Assembly: GCF_000513935.1 (NCBI RefSeq) | Contig: NZ_AZUY01000004.1 | Location: 38,814-102,813, forward strand | Origin: Mesorhizobium sp. WSM3626 | GTDB taxonomy: Bacteria > Pseudomonadota > Alphaproteobacteria > Rhizobiales > Rhizobiaceae | Direction of reading: 5' to 3' | DNA length: 64,000 bases | In this document: positions 1 through 9,786 of the stretch, piece by piece | Layout: every line of letters starts with the position of its first letter | Position numbering within the stretch: the stretch's first letter is position 1 | Position numbers and translations under genes: made by a program | The notes under the pieces: generated by a model | Databases searched by the model: none | What the model was told of the DNA's origin: nothing | What the model saw: the letters and a program-made list of their open reading frames with translations, nothing else

Positions 1-669
1 GGTTTCGACGATCGCATCCAGCCTTTCGTCATTCCGCCCTTCACGGCGGTGCGCGAAGTCAGGCAGGCGCTGTCGGCGACGCGCATCAAGGTCGGCGCCC
101 AGAACATGCATTGGGCCGATGCCGGCGCCTGGACCGGCGAGATCTCGCCGGTGATGCTGAACGATTGCGGCCTCGACCTGGTCGAACTCGGCCATAGCGA
201 ACGGCGCGAGCATTTCGGCGAGACTGATCGCACGGTCGGGCTGAAGACGGCGGCAGCGGTCAAGCATGGACTGATACCGCTGATCTGCGTCGGCGAGACG
301 CTGGCCGAGCGCGAAAGCGGCAAGGCCGATGCGGTGCTGACCAGTCAGGTCGAGAGTGCATTGCAATTTCTCGAAGGCGAGGCGAGGGGAGCAAAAATCC
401 TGTTCGCCTACGAGCCGGTCTGGGCGATCGGCGACAAGGGCATTCCGGCCAGCTCCGACTATGCCGACAAGCAGCAGGCGCTGATCAAGAAGGTCGCCGC
501 CGATCTGCTGCCGTCCGCGCCGCCGGTGCTCTATGGCGGCAGCGTCAACCCTGGCAATGCCGCGGAACTGATCGGCCAGCCCAACATCGATGGCCTGTTC
601 ATCGGCCGCTCCGCCTGGCAGGCCGAAGGCTATATCGATATCCTGCGCCGCGCCTCGGCCGCGATCTGA
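1..669 (+). CDS. tpiA: Triosephosphate isomerase family protein (5' end outside window)
   Basis: The reading frame is open from base 1, so the N-terminus with the catalytic lysine lies upstream of the window. The visible 222 residues carry the family's catalytic histidine motif (ELGHSERR) and the catalytic glutamate motif (AYEPVWAIG), then the phosphate-binding YGGSVNPGN and GLFIGRSA loops. The known reaction is glyceraldehyde-3-phosphate to dihydroxyacetone phosphate. Rhizobiales carry a second copy (TpiB/EryH) that isomerises L-erythrulose-1-phosphate in erythritol catabolism. The next gene is an RpiB homologue 26 bases downstream, the pairing seen in that pathway, so this may be the accessory copy; that is inference from context. 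Confidence 0.93.
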   Translation, partial: GFDDRIQPFVIPPFTAVREVRQALSATRIKVGAQNMHWADAGAWTGEISPVMLNDCGLDLVELGHSERREHFGETDRTVGLKTAAAVKHGLIPLICVGETLAERESGKADAVLTSQVESALQFLEGEARGAKILFAYEPVWAIGDKGIPASSDYADKQQALIKKVAADLLPSAPPVLYGGSVNPGNAAELIGQPNIDGLFIGRSAWQAEGYIDILRRASAAI

Positions 670-695
670 ATCAATCGAACTGGAAAGGACAAAAA

Positions 696-1136
696 ATGAA
701 AATAGCCATTGGAGCCGATAGCGCCGGCAAGCCGCTGCTCGACGTCATCGCCGCGCATCTGGCAACCAAGCCCGGCCTCACCGTCAGTGACCTCAGCCAG
801 GCCGGCTATTATGCCGATCTGTCGCAGAAACTCGCCCAGACGATCATCGAAGGCGAGAACGACCGCGGCATCCTGTTCTGCGGCACCGGCATCGGCGTCT
901 CGATCTCGGCCAACAAGGTGCCGGGCATCCGCGCCGCACTTACCCACGACACCTATTCGGCCGAGCGCGCGGCGAAATCCAACAACGCCCAGATCATCAC
1001 CATGGGCGCCCGTGTTATCGGTCCGGAACTGGCCAAGGCCATTGTCGACACCTGGCTGGCCTCGGAGTTCGACGAGAAGGGGCCCTCGGCCGGCAACGTC
1101 CAGGCGATCAACAGGCTCGACGCGGCAAAGAGCTAA
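696..1136 (+). CDS. rpiB: RpiB/LacAB-family sugar-phosphate isomerase
   Basis: A 146-residue protein of the normal RpiB length. It starts [12 protein letters not shown] and has the [13 protein letters not shown] phosphate-binding segment with the catalytic cysteine, then the [14 protein letters not shown] segment typical of the family. The family interconverts ribose-5-P and ribulose-5-P. In erythritol-using Rhizobiales (EryI) and in mycobacteria (DerI) relatives convert D-erythrulose-4-P to D-erythrose-4-P. It follows the triosephosphate-isomerase gene by 26 bases with a GGAAAGGA ribosome site, so the two are probably co-transcribed. Its stop codon overlaps the stop of dhaL on the opposite strand. 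Tetrulose rather than ribose use is inferred from neighbours. Confidence 0.9.
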   Translation: MKIAIGADSAGKPLLDVIAAHLATKPGLTVSDLSQAGYYADLSQKLAQTIIEGENDRGILFCGTGIGVSISANKVPGIRAALTHDTYSAERAAKSNNAQIITMGARVIGPELAKAIVDTWLASEFDEKGPSAGNVQAINRLDAAKS

Positions 1137-1768
1137 GAGAGACTGTCGCGCATGGCCCTGATGACGGTGACGGCCGAGGCCGCGCCCGGGTCCATGTGTC
1201 CGAGCGACCGCTCGCCGAGCCGTGACGAGCGGCCCTTGGCGGCGATCATGTCCTTGGTCGATTCCGCGCCGCGCTCGGCAGCGGCAAGGGCTGCCTGCAG
1301 GCTTTCAGCAAGGTCTTTTCCTGCTGCATTGCTGGCGCCAGCCGCTTCCGCCGCCGGTTGCCAGGCGTCGACCATTGTCTTCTCGCCGATCTCGGCCTTG
1401 CCGCGATCCTTGATGCCTTGCGCCATGGCTTGCAGCAGCGCGACGATATCGGCATCCGCCAGCGTCGCCTTGCCCTTGACGGCGGCGGCGGTGCGCATGA
1501 AGGCGGTGGCATAGAGCGGACCGCAGGACGCGCCGACGGCATTGAGGAACGATTTCGCCGCCGTGTTGAGGAGCGCGGTCGGCTCGGTCGCCGCAAGGTC
1601 GACCAATGCCAGCGCATCGCGCACGGCGTTGAACCCGAGCGCCATCGCAATGCCGTGGTCGGCGTCGCCGATGACGCCGTCGAGCTGGCAAAGCCGGTCC
1701 CTGTCGGCTTCGATCGCCTCCGCGATCGCATCGAACATTCTTTTCAGGTCGGAGGCAGCGATGGTCAT
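1133..1768 (-). CDS. dhaL: Dihydroxyacetone kinase subunit DhaL (ADP/ATP-binding)
   Basis: A 211-residue DhaL (Dak2) domain protein. The metal and nucleotide site is visible as IGDADHG near residue 33, with VGASCGPLY and KTMVDAW further on and the C-terminal [10 protein letters not shown] motif. DhaL transfers phosphate to the substrate held covalently on DhaK. No DhaM phosphotransferase gene is nearby, so an ATP-linked two-subunit kinase is the likelier type. It lies 9 bases after dhaK in the same operon. The substrate may be dihydroxyacetone, or erythrulose given the tetrulose isomerases that converge on it; sequence alone does not decide. Confidence 0.9.
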   Translation of the reverse strand: MTIAASDLKRMFDAIAEAIEADRDRLCQLDGVIGDADHGIAMALGFNAVRDALALVDLAATEPTALLNTAAKSFLNAVGASCGPLYATAFMRTAAAVKGKATLADADIVALLQAMAQGIKDRGKAEIGEKTMVDAWQPAAEAAGASNAAGKDLAESLQAALAAAERGAESTKDMIAAKGRSSRLGERSLGHMDPGAASAVTVIRAMRDSLS

Positions 1769-1777
1769 GGAGCGCTC

Positions 1778-2791
1778 TCAGCCGGCACGGAACATGGCGC
1801 AGTCGCAGGGATGGTCGAGCATCGTCTGCAACTCTTCGTCGAGATGGAAAAGCGTCACCGAGGCGCCGGCCATTTCCAGCGACGTGCAATAATTGCCGAC
1901 CCAGGTCGCGTGGACGGAAACGCCGATTGCATCGAGCCGCTGCTTGACCCGACGGTTCATGATGTAGAGCTCCATCAGCGGCGTCGATCCCAGCGAGTTG
2001 ACCAGCACCGCGACCTTGTCGCCCCGCTTCGGCGCCATCTCGGTGAAGATCCTGTCGAGCATCTCGTCGGCAATCTCATCGGCGGTCCCGAGCTTGCCAC
2101 GCGCAATGCCGGGTTCGCCATGGATGCCCATGCCGATCTCCATCTCGTCGGCGCCGATGTCGAAATTCGGCCGCCGCGTCTGCGGCAGCGAGCAGGGCGA
2201 CAGCGCCACGCCCATGGTGAAGGTGTGGTCGTTGGCCTTGCGCGCGATGCGTTCGCATTCGTCGAGCGAGAGCATGAGGTCGCAGGCCGCACCGGCGGCC
2301 TTGAAGATGAAGAAATTGCCGGCGACACCACGGCGCTTCTGCCGCTGGTCGCGCGGTGCCGAGGCGACGTCGTCGGTGGTGAGCACCGTTCGCACCTCGA
2401 CGTCGTCCATGCCGGCCATCTCGGCCGCCATGTCGAAATTCATCACATCGCCGGCATAGTTGCCGTACATGAACAGGACGCCGGCACCGCCGCTGACCGC
2501 CTTGGCACATTCCAGGATCGGATCCGGTGGTGGCGAGGCAAAGACGTTGCCGATCGCCGCCGCGTCCGCCAGCCCCTTGCCGACAAAGCCGAGAAAGGTC
2601 GGCTCGTGGCCGGAACCGCCGCCGATCACCAGCCCGACCTTGCCGGGCCGTGCGCCATCGCGGGCGATGATCGAGCGCGGGCTGCCGTCCACGCTTGTGA
2701 GATGGCGAGGATGCGCGGCCAGGATCCCTTCGAGCATTTCGTCGACGGCGCGGTTGCCGTCGTTGATGATCTTCTTGGTCTGCACCGGCAT
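1778..2791 (-). CDS. dhaK: Dihydroxyacetone kinase subunit DhaK
   Basis: A 337-residue Dak1-type subunit of usual length. It contains IGGGSGHEP (residues 57-64), YGNYAGDVMNFD around 109-120, and MGIHGEPG, in which the histidine near residue 224 corresponds to the one that binds the keto-substrate covalently. DhaK and DhaL together phosphorylate dihydroxyacetone. Relatives in mycobacteria phosphorylate erythrulose. It is the first gene of a two-gene minus-strand operon with dhaL. The 167 bases upstream hold a palindromic repeat and the end of ribH; no strong promoter was recognised there. Confidence 0.92.
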   Translation of the reverse strand: MPVQTKKIINDGNRAVDEMLEGILAAHPRHLTSVDGSPRSIIARDGARPGKVGLVIGGGSGHEPTFLGFVGKGLADAAAIGNVFASPPPDPILECAKAVSGGAGVLFMYGNYAGDVMNFDMAAEMAGMDDVEVRTVLTTDDVASAPRDQRQKRRGVAGNFFIFKAAGAACDLMLSLDECERIARKANDHTFTMGVALSPCSLPQTRRPNFDIGADEMEIGMGIHGEPGIARGKLGTADEIADEMLDRIFTEMAPKRGDKVAVLVNSLGSTPLMELYIMNRRVKQRLDAIGVSVHATWVGNYCTSLEMAGASVTLFHLDEELQTMLDHPCDCAMFRAG

Positions 2792-2863
2792 CCTCCCGAA
2801 CTCGGCATTTTCCTGGAAAGGCGCCCCGCTGAATTAGCGCAACGCGTTTCCAGGTCCTTGTGT

Positions 2864-2912
2864 ATGCACGTCGTTATCCCAAAACCGCTGCGCGTCTTTG
2901 GGCGACATGCAT
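2864..2912. repeat. Rhizobial intergenic palindromic repeat
   Basis: An imperfect inverted repeat between dhaK and ribH. The ends TGCACGTCG and CGACATGCA pair, and CCCAAAACC and TTTGGG lie inside. It resembles a repeat family I associate with Mesorhizobium intergenic DNA (memory-based, not searched). Confidence 0.6.
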
Positions 2913-2958
2913 CCGATACTACCGGCTGTTGCCGGGATTTCCACCCGGCTTCAGTGCT

Positions 2959-3706
<748 letters not shown>

Positions 3707-3718
3707 ATTAACGCGCTC

Positions 3719-3747
3719 TGTATGAAGAGCAGGGGTGCCGGTGTCAA
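3719..3747 (-). promoter_or_regulatory. Sigma-70-type promoter for riboswitch-ribH
   Basis: On the minus strand TTGACA (3747-3742) is followed after 17 bases by CATACA (3724-3719), a weak -10. Transcription would begin just before the riboswitch P1 stem. The -35 is a perfect consensus; the -10 matches only in part. Confidence 0.6.
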
Positions 3748-3806
3748 CCGCGCGACAGGCCGCTGGCCAATCACGTTCTGTCGGCTGGAGCAATGCGATG
3801 ATGGCT

Positions 3807-4982
3807 CTACCGGGTGCGCCATGCCGCAGCCGAGGCGGCAACCAGCATCAGCACCGCCGCGACCATGGCGCAGGTGGCAAAGCCGAAGCCGGAATAGAGG
3901 GGCCCGAAGCCGGTGGTGCCGACGAACACCGCGAGGTAGGTCACCGCGCTGTTCAGGCCCATGATCGTACCCCGCCGTGACGGATCGAGCGCCGACAGGC
4001 GCATCACCAGCACGTTCAGGCCGAAATGATTGGCAAGCCCCCAAGCCGCGACCATGGCGAGTGTCAGGCCATAGCTGTCGCTGGTCGCGGCGACCGCCAC
4101 GTAGACCATGGCGACGAGAAGATAGGCGAAAGGCATGACGCGCCTCGCGCCAAGGCGATCGATGATGCCGTCGAAGAGCGCCGCCGTGCCGAACCCCGCG
4201 CCATAGGCGAGGGCCGCCAGACCGTTGGCGCTGACCGCCTGTCCCAGTCCGCTGTGAAGATGATCGCCGAGATAGCCATAAACACCGTAGAAGGCGGTCA
4301 TGAAGGCGCCGCAGGCGACCAGCAGCGGCACGATGCCGGGAATGCCGAACGCCTCGAACGGCGAGGGCGCCGGCCCGGTCTTCCTGACATCCGGGAGCGA
4401 CGATGCGCTGAGACCGCCGAGCGCCAGAGTGGCAAGCAGCGCCACGGCGGCGAAGACGGCGCGCCAGTGCACGAGATCGGCAAGCACCGCCGACAGCGAA
4501 ACGCCGGCCACCATGCTGAGCGTCCATCCGGTCAGCACCACGCCGATCGTGCCGCTTTCGCGGCCGGGCGGAGCGATAGCCGCGGCACTGGCGTAGATTG
4601 CCGGCATGGTGACGCCGGCGGCGATGCCGGCGACAAGCTGCGCGGCAACCAGCGCGGTCACCGTGGGCGCGGCCGCGCTGGCGACAAGGGCCAATGCCAG
4701 CAGCAGCAAGGCCGCCTGCAGCATCCGGCGCGCGCCGACCCGGTCGATATGGCGTGCCAGGAACAGGGCGCTCGCCGATGTGCCGAGGCCGAAGGCGGCC
4801 GCCGCCATCATCACCATGGGAACGCTGGTCGCGAACGATACGGCCACCGCCGGAGCGATCGGGCCCAGCACCAGCGAATTCGAGCCGATCACGGCGATGC
4901 ACACGGTCAGGAGATAGGCAAGGGCCGGGATGGGCGGCCTGGTGTCCGCGTTCAAGGCTGCAGCTTGATCGTTGTTCGACAT
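3807..4982 (-). CDS. MFS transporter
   Basis: A 391-residue protein with about twelve hydrophobic segments. It carries the MFS loop 2-3 signature in the form FLARHIDRVGARRM and a second-half counterpart DRLGARRVMPF. It resembles the drug/solute exporters of the DHA1 type, but no substrate can be read from the sequence. It is divergent from the Lrp/AsnC-type regulator at 5031; the two start codons are 48 bases apart. Such pairs usually mean that the regulator controls the exporter in response to an amino acid or related metabolite, so amino-acid export is a reasonable guess (inference). Confidence 0.85.
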   Translation of the reverse strand: MSNNDQAAALNADTRPPIPALAYLLTVCIAVIGSNSLVLGPIAPAVAVSFATSVPMVMMAAAAFGLGTSASALFLARHIDRVGARRMLQAALLLLALALVASAAAPTVTALVAAQLVAGIAAGVTMPAIYASAAAIAPPGRESGTIGVVLTGWTLSMVAGVSLSAVLADLVHWRAVFAAVALLATLALGGLSASSLPDVRKTGPAPSPFEAFGIPGIVPLLVACGAFMTAFYGVYGYLGDHLHSGLGQAVSANGLAALAYGAGFGTAALFDGIIDRLGARRVMPFAYLLVAMVYVAVAATSDSYGLTLAMVAAWGLANHFGLNVLVMRLSALDPSRRGTIMGLNSAVTYLAVFVGTTGFGPLYSGFGFATCAMVAAVLMLVAASAAAWRTR

Positions 4983-5030
4983 ATCATCATAATGGCCGTA
5001 TTGAATTCCGTGACAATCGGGAATATCGGC

Positions 5031-5570
5031 ATGGATGAAGAAACAGATGGCATTCAGCGGAACAGGCCGGCGGCCCGGGATGTCGACGCGACCGACCGAA
5101 AGATATTAGGCGTTCTGGTCGACGACGCGACCGTCAGTTATGCCGAGCTCGGCGAACGTGTCGGCCTGTCGCCGCCGGCAGCGCATGAGCGCGTCAAGCG
5201 GCTTCGGCGCAGCGGCGCCATCCGCAACACGGCCGCCATCATCGATCCCAACGCGGTGAGAAAGCCGCTGCTCACCTTCATCCATATCGACACCAGCGGC
5301 TGGGGCAAGACACCGGAACTGATGGCGATCTCGGAATATCCCGAGGTCGAGGAGATCCACACCGTCGCCGGCGACACATGTGTCCTGCTCAAGGTGCGTA
5401 CCGAGGACACCAAGGCGCTCGAAGGGCTGCTGTTGCGTCTCTACGAGACACCCGGCGTCACGTCGACGCGCAGCTACGTCGTTCTGGCGACCTATCTCGA
5501 ACGCCCGGTGCAGCCCGGCATCACGGCTCAATGGCCGACGCCGAAGCACATGGGCAAGCCGCTCTACTGA
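5031..5570 (+). CDS. Lrp/AsnC family transcriptional regulator
   Basis: A 179-residue regulator. The N-terminal helix-turn-helix is DATDRKILGVLVDDATVSYAELGERVGLSPPAAHERVKRLRRSGAI, residues about 21-66. It is followed by a RAM-type effector and oligomerisation domain ending YVVLATYLERP. The start at 5031 (MDEETDG) is chosen; an in-frame ATG at 4992 would add 13 unremarkable residues and nearly touch the MFS start. It is transcribed away from the MFS gene and probably regulates it and itself from the short shared intergenic region. The effector is unknown. Confidence 0.88.
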   Translation: MDEETDGIQRNRPAARDVDATDRKILGVLVDDATVSYAELGERVGLSPPAAHERVKRLRRSGAIRNTAAIIDPNAVRKPLLTFIHIDTSGWGKTPELMAISEYPEVEEIHTVAGDTCVLLKVRTEDTKALEGLLLRLYETPGVTSTRSYVVLATYLERPVQPGITAQWPTPKHMGKPLY

Positions 5571-5571
5571 A

Positions 5572-5636
5572 GCAATTCCAGGAAAACTGTGCTGCGGTTT
5601 CCGTTGGGAATTGCGTGAAAACAGAGAGTCGGAGCG
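5572..5636. repeat. Rhizobial intergenic palindromic repeat
   Basis: Lies right after the Lrp stop. Inverted ends GCAATTCC and GGAATTGC enclose GGAAAAC and GTTTCC, followed by an AAAACAGAGAGTCGGAGC tail. Similar tails (AAAACAAAGAGATAGAGC) occur in the repeat at 43657, so the two are probably related. Confidence 0.6.
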
Positions 5637-5689
5637 GCCGGCGATTCTATAGCTGGACCGCTCTAACGGATGACGCCGCTCGGTTCTGA

Positions 5690-6784
5690 TTATCCCCGCT
5701 CGGGGAACATCGCCTTCAGCCCTTCGCGCGATGCCTTGGCGATGCCGCGCTCGGTGATCAGTCCGGTCACCAGCCGTGCCGGCGTCACGTCGAAGGCGGG
5801 GTTCCTTGCCGGCGTCGCTTCGGGCGACACACGCACCTGGGCGATCTCGCCCGTGGCGGTCTTGCCCCAGACCAGCGACACCTCGTCGCCCGAGCGCTCC
5901 TCGATCGGGATTTCGGCGAGGCCGTCGCCCACCGTCCAGTCGATGGTGGGAGAGGGCAACGCGACGTAGAACGGCACGTCGTTGTCGGCTGCGGCGAGCG
6001 CCTTCAGATAGGTGCCGATCTTGTTGCAGACATCGCCGTCGGCTGTCGTGCGGTCGGTGCCGACGATGACCATGTCGATTGCGCCGCGCTGCATCAGATG
6101 GCCGCCGGCATTGTCGACGATCAACGTGTGCGGCACGCCATGGCCGGCCATTTCCCAGGCGGTCAGTTGGGCGCCCTGATTGCGCGGGCGTGTTTCATCC
6201 ACATAGACATGGACCGGAATGCCCGCTTCTACAGCGAGATAGATCGGTGAGGTGGCTGTGCCATAGTCGACAGTCGCCAGCCAGCCGGCATTGCAGTGGG
6301 TGAGGATATTGACCGGCTCGCCCGGCCGCTTGCGCGCCGCGATGTCCTTGATGATGGCGAGACCGTTCTCGCCGATGGCGCGGTTGAGCCCGACATCCTC
6401 GTCGGCGATTTCGCTGGCGCGCCGATAGGCGGCAGCGGCGCGTTGTCCGGCCGGCAACGGCCGCAGGAAACGCCGCATCTCGTCCAGCGCCCAGCGCAGG
6501 TTGATCGCCGTCGGTCGTGTCTCGTGCAGTGTTTCCCACACGCTGTCGAGCGCTTCGTCGGACGGATCGTGCGCCATTTGCATGGCGACGCCATAGGCCG
6601 CGGTGACCCCGATCAACGGTGCGCCGCGCACCCACATGTCGCGGATCGCGGTGGCGATGCCGGCGACCGTGCCAAGCTTCTCGATGCGGAATTCATGCGG
6701 CAGCCAGCGCTGGTCGATGATCTCCACCGAGCGGCCGTCGTCGCTGAGCCAGATGGTCCGATAGTGGCGGTCGCCGACGTTCAA
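5690..6784 (-). CDS. mtnA: S-methyl-5-thioribose-1-phosphate isomerase
   Basis: MtnA converts 5-methylthioribose-1-phosphate to 5-methylthioribulose-1-phosphate. The protein is 364 residues. The catalytic cysteine is in [11 protein letters not shown] (about residue 164) and the catalytic aspartate in [21 protein letters not shown] (about 244); spacing matches the characterised Bacillus enzyme (C160, D240). The start is TTG at 6784, inside a TTGA overlap with the mtnK stop, so translation is probably coupled. No mtnB, mtnC, mtnD or mtnW follows, so the classical return to methionine is not encoded here. The paralogous eIF2B-alpha/ribose-1,5-bisphosphate isomerases are less likely given mtnK. 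Confidence 0.95.
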   Translation of the reverse strand: MNVGDRHYRTIWLSDDGRSVEIIDQRWLPHEFRIEKLGTVAGIATAIRDMWVRGAPLIGVTAAYGVAMQMAHDPSDEALDSVWETLHETRPTAINLRWALDEMRRFLRPLPAGQRAAAAYRRASEIADEDVGLNRAIGENGLAIIKDIAARKRPGEPVNILTHCNAGWLATVDYGTATSPIYLAVEAGIPVHVYVDETRPRNQGAQLTAWEMAGHGVPHTLIVDNAGGHLMQRGAIDMVIVGTDRTTADGDVCNKIGTYLKALAAADNDVPFYVALPSPTIDWTVGDGLAEIPIEERSGDEVSLVWGKTATGEIAQVRVSPEATPARNPAFDVTPARLVTGLITERGIAKASREGLKAMFPERG

Positions 6785-8052
6785 ATGCTGTTCTCCTGTT
6801 CGATCAGCGCGGCCAGATTGTTGACCTCGTCGATGCTGTGAATCTGGCGCCGGTTGACGGCGATGTGGCGGCCGAATTTCAGTGCCTTCGCCTCACAACT
6901 GGCGCGCAGATCTTCATCGGCAATGGTCTCGAAGTCGGCATTGTGGGCGAGGCCGAGGATGCGCCTGTGCACCTCGATGCCGGCAAAGCCGAGCAGATCG
7001 GTCCAGATCTGGTGCAGCACATCGTCGAGCGCCTGCTCGGCGGCGAGTATGTCGCCCTGGTCCTCGAACAGGCTCTTCTGGTAGAGCATGCCGGTGCGCT
7101 CGGTGCGCCACAGATGCGAGAACTCGGCACGGAACACTGCCCATGTCTCGACCACGACATCGAGCAGATAGGCGCGCATGGCGTCACGCTTGCCCTTCTG
7201 CTCATGCCCGCGTTGCGAGAAGAACGACATCCAGAAATTGGCGAGCAGCATGCCGATGTCGAACGCCATCGGACCGTAGAAGGCGAACTCCGGATCGATC
7301 ATCCGCGTTTCCTGATCGGTGACCATGATCGAGCCGGAATGCAGGTCGCCATGCAGCAGCGTTTCGGCATTGGCGGTGAAGAGATGCTTCAGCCGCTGCG
7401 CCTCCACCTTGAGGTCGCGGTCGGTCCGCAGTTCCGCCACCAGACCGTCGAGCTGCGGACTGGTGTGGCGGTTCATCTTGGCGTCGAAATATGGGTCTGA
7501 GAACACCAGGTTCTCGGTGATGTCGCAAAGCTCGACATTGTCCGCGAACAGCGCCAGGTCCGCCTTGCGCTCCTTGGTCACCATCGACAGGTCGGAGCCG
7601 CGGAACAGGGTGCGGGCCATGAACAGGCCGATATCCCGGGCAATGTTCGGCAACTGCCGGCCTTCGATCAGCGCCCGCCGCAGGATGATGTGCGGCGACA
7701 GATATTCCATGATGATCAGCGCCTGGACCTCGTCGAAGTAGTAGATCGCCGGCACCGAGCCCGGCGCGCGCGCCTCCTGCCGGGTCAGCGCGTGGTATTC
7801 GAAGAAGGAGCGCTTCAAGGGGAGTGGCCAGCTGTCGCCGACGAGCCGGACATAGGGCAGGGCTTGCTTGACGATGGCGCCGCCGCTAGCGCCTTCGACG
7901 ATGAACACCAGGTTCAGATTGCCGTCCCCGACCTCGCGGACCTTCCAGGCGCTCGCATCCTTGCCGATCTTCGAGCACAGCGCTTCGTTCGTGCCGAGAC
8001 GTGTTGCGAGCGTCTCCACCGACAATGCTTCGAACGGCAATTTCCCAGTCAT
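6781..8052 (-). CDS. mtnK: S-methyl-5-thioribose kinase
   Basis: A 423-residue kinase of the choline-kinase/APH fold. It shows the MtnK features [10 protein letters not shown] (nucleotide loop), the [11 protein letters not shown] catalytic loop and [17 protein letters not shown] with the metal-binding aspartate. It phosphorylates 5-methylthioribose at C1. The start at 8052 ([10 protein letters not shown]) follows a strong GGGAGGGACAAGG ribosome site; the frame extends 32 codons further, but this is not family-like. It is the first gene of the mtnK-mtnA operon and is divergent from an ABC importer, with a perfect palindrome (8125-8153) between them. Confidence 0.95.
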   Translation of the reverse strand: MTGKLPFEALSVETLATRLGTNEALCSKIGKDASAWKVREVGDGNLNLVFIVEGASGGAIVKQALPYVRLVGDSWPLPLKRSFFEYHALTRQEARAPGSVPAIYYFDEVQALIIMEYLSPHIILRRALIEGRQLPNIARDIGLFMARTLFRGSDLSMVTKERKADLALFADNVELCDITENLVFSDPYFDAKMNRHTSPQLDGLVAELRTDRDLKVEAQRLKHLFTANAETLLHGDLHSGSIMVTDQETRMIDPEFAFYGPMAFDIGMLLANFWMSFFSQRGHEQKGKRDAMRAYLLDVVVETWAVFRAEFSHLWRTERTGMLYQKSLFEDQGDILAAEQALDDVLHQIWTDLLGFAGIEVHRRILGLAHNADFETIADEDLRASCEAKALKFGRHIAVNRRQIHSIDEVNNLAALIEQENSI

Positions 8053-8124
8053 CCTTGTCCCTCCCGCCTGTGTGCTCCCATCATAAGGGAGCCTTGACGG
8101 CGAGGCCAAGCTAGGAAGCCGTCT

Positions 8125-8153
8125 GGCAATTGTCAATCGTGTTGACAATTGCC
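8125..8153. promoter_or_regulatory. Perfect 12-bp inverted repeat, probable operator
   Basis: GGCAATTGTCAA, a 5-base spacer TCGTG, then TTGACAATTGCC: two perfect 12-base arms. It lies between the divergent mtnK and ABC-transporter starts (73 and 37 bases away), where one repressor dimer could control both units. The SorC/DeoR-type regulator at 14742 is the nearest candidate protein. Confidence 0.75.
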
Positions 8154-8189
8154 GATATTGACCATAGCGTCATGGTCAGGGAGGAACGC

Positions 8190-9701
8190 ATGGTCGGCAA
8201 TGCCGTGTTCCGCGTAGAGGGACTGAGGAAATCCTTTGGCCGCAACGAGGTGCTTGGCGGCATCGCGCTGGATCTCCATGCCGGTGAAGTGACCGTGCTG
8301 ATGGGCGCCAACGGCGCCGGCAAATCCACCCTCGTCAAGATCGTCAGCGGCGTCTACGAGCGTGGCGGCGGCACGATGACGCTTGCCGGGCAGGATTTTG
8401 CGCCGAACACGCCGGCGGAAGCGATCCGCGCCGGCGTCGTCACCGTGCACCAGAACATCAATGACGGCGTCGTCGCCGACCTCGACGTCGCCACCAATCT
8501 CACGCTCGACAGGCTGAGCGGCAAAGGCGCGCCGACCCTGTTCAATCCCGCCCGCGTGCGCCGCGAAGCCAAGGCGGTCGCCGACCGCATGGGGCTGGCC
8601 ATCGATTTGAAGGCGCGCGTCAGCGACCTTTCGCTCGCCGATCGCCAGATGGTGGCGATTGCCCGTGCGCTGGCGCACCAGCCGAAAGTGCTGATCCTCG
8701 ATGAGCCGACCTCGTCGCTCTCCAGCGCCGAAGCCGACAGGCTGTTCGCGCTGGTCGACCGGCTGCGCGAGCAAGGCGTGGCGATCCTCTATATCTCGCA
8801 CCGCATGTCGGACATCAGGCGGCTCGCGGACCGCATCGTCTCGATGCGCGACGGTGTCGTCTCCGGCGCCTTCGACATCAAGCCGCTCGACTATGAAGGC
8901 GCGGTTAACGCCATGCTCGGCCGCAAGATCCATCTCGACCGGATCGTCGCCAGGAGTTCGGCCAGGGCGGTCCTGAGCGTCGAAGGCCTTCGTATCGCGC
9001 AGAGCGCCAAGCCGATCTCGCTGACCCTTGGCGATGGCGAAGTGGTCGCCATCACCGGTCTCGTAGGTGTCGGCAAGACCGCTCTTGCCGAGACGCTGTT
9101 CGGCGTGCGCCGATCACTCGCCGGCACCATGACGATGAACGGCAAGCCTTACGCGCCGCGCTCGGCGGGCGACGCGATCGCCGCCGGCGTGTTCCTCGTC
9201 GCCAAGGATCGCGCCACCAGCGGCATCGTCGGCGGCTTCAACATCGAGCGCAATGTCAGTCTGCCCTTTCTCGGGCGGATGTCCAGTCTGAGTGTCCTCA
9301 AGCGCCGCCTCGAACGCGCCACCGCGCGCCGGCAGATCGAGCAGCTCGGCATCGTCTGCCGCTCCGAGAAGGATGACATGTCGGCATTGTCCGGCGGCAA
9401 CCAGCAGAAGGTGATGGTCGCCCGCTGGATGGCCCAGAATGCCGCGCTGTTCATCCTCGACGAGCCGTTCCAGGGCGTCGACATTTCGGCCCGGCGCGAC
9501 ATCGCAGCCAAGCTGAGGGCAAGCGCCAATGGCCGCGCCACGCTTTTGTTCGTCACCGAACTCGACGAAGCGCTGGAGACGGCCGACCGCATCCTGGTGA
9601 TGTCGGAGCACACAATCGTCGGCGAACACCGCAACGCCGATGTCGATCTAGATCGCCTGCTGGCCGAGGTCGCGGGCGGACCGCTGCACAGCGCTGCCTG
9701 A
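8190..9701 (+). CDS. Sugar-type ABC transporter, ATP-binding protein (two ABC domains)
   Basis: A 503-residue RbsA/MglA-type ATPase with two nucleotide-binding halves. The first has Walker A GANGAGKST, signature LSLADRQM and Walker B VLILDEPTSS. The second has a modified Walker A GLVGVGKTA, signature LSGGNQQK and Walker B LFILDEPFQG; the weak second site is normal for this class. The start at 8190 follows GGGAGGA by about 7 bases; upstream in-frame starts at 8130 and 8172 fall in the operator region. It forms an operon with the permease and binding protein. Divergence from mtnK suggests that the substrate is methylthioribose or a similar 5-modified ribose (inference). Confidence 0.92.
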   Translation: MVGNAVFRVEGLRKSFGRNEVLGGIALDLHAGEVTVLMGANGAGKSTLVKIVSGVYERGGGTMTLAGQDFAPNTPAEAIRAGVVTVHQNINDGVVADLDVATNLTLDRLSGKGAPTLFNPARVRREAKAVADRMGLAIDLKARVSDLSLADRQMVAIARALAHQPKVLILDEPTSSLSSAEADRLFALVDRLREQGVAILYISHRMSDIRRLADRIVSMRDGVVSGAFDIKPLDYEGAVNAMLGRKIHLDRIVARSSARAVLSVEGLRIAQSAKPISLTLGDGEVVAITGLVGVGKTALAETLFGVRRSLAGTMTMNGKPYAPRSAGDAIAAGVFLVAKDRATSGIVGGFNIERNVSLPFLGRMSSLSVLKRRLERATARRQIEQLGIVCRSEKDDMSALSGGNQQKVMVARWMAQNAALFILDEPFQGVDISARRDIAAKLRASANGRATLLFVTELDEALETADRILVMSEHTIVGEHRNADVDLDRLLAEVAGGPLHSAA

Positions 9702-9735
9702 GCGTGGCGGCCGATGGAATTGGAATGGAGAGATC

Positions 9736-9786
9736 ATGGGTTGGAGTTGGGTAAAAACCGCAGCGGCGCCGGGGTGCGCGGAATGA
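9736..9786 (+). CDS. Possible 16-codon leader peptide coupled to the permease
   Basis: A short frame ATG GGT TGG ... TGA encodes MGWSWVKTAAAPGCAE. GGAGAG lies 5 bases before its ATG. Its stop overlaps the permease ATG at 9783 (ATGA). It could be a translated leader that delivers ribosomes to the permease start, which has no clear ribosome site of its own. There is no homology evidence; it could be chance. Confidence 0.3.
   Translation: MGWSWVKTAAAPGCAE

Noticed and set aside
4992..5030. Upstream ATG for the Lrp/AsnC regulator
   Set aside because: It adds 13 residues without family similarity and lies within 10 bases of the divergent start; the ATG at 5031 is preferred, though not proven.
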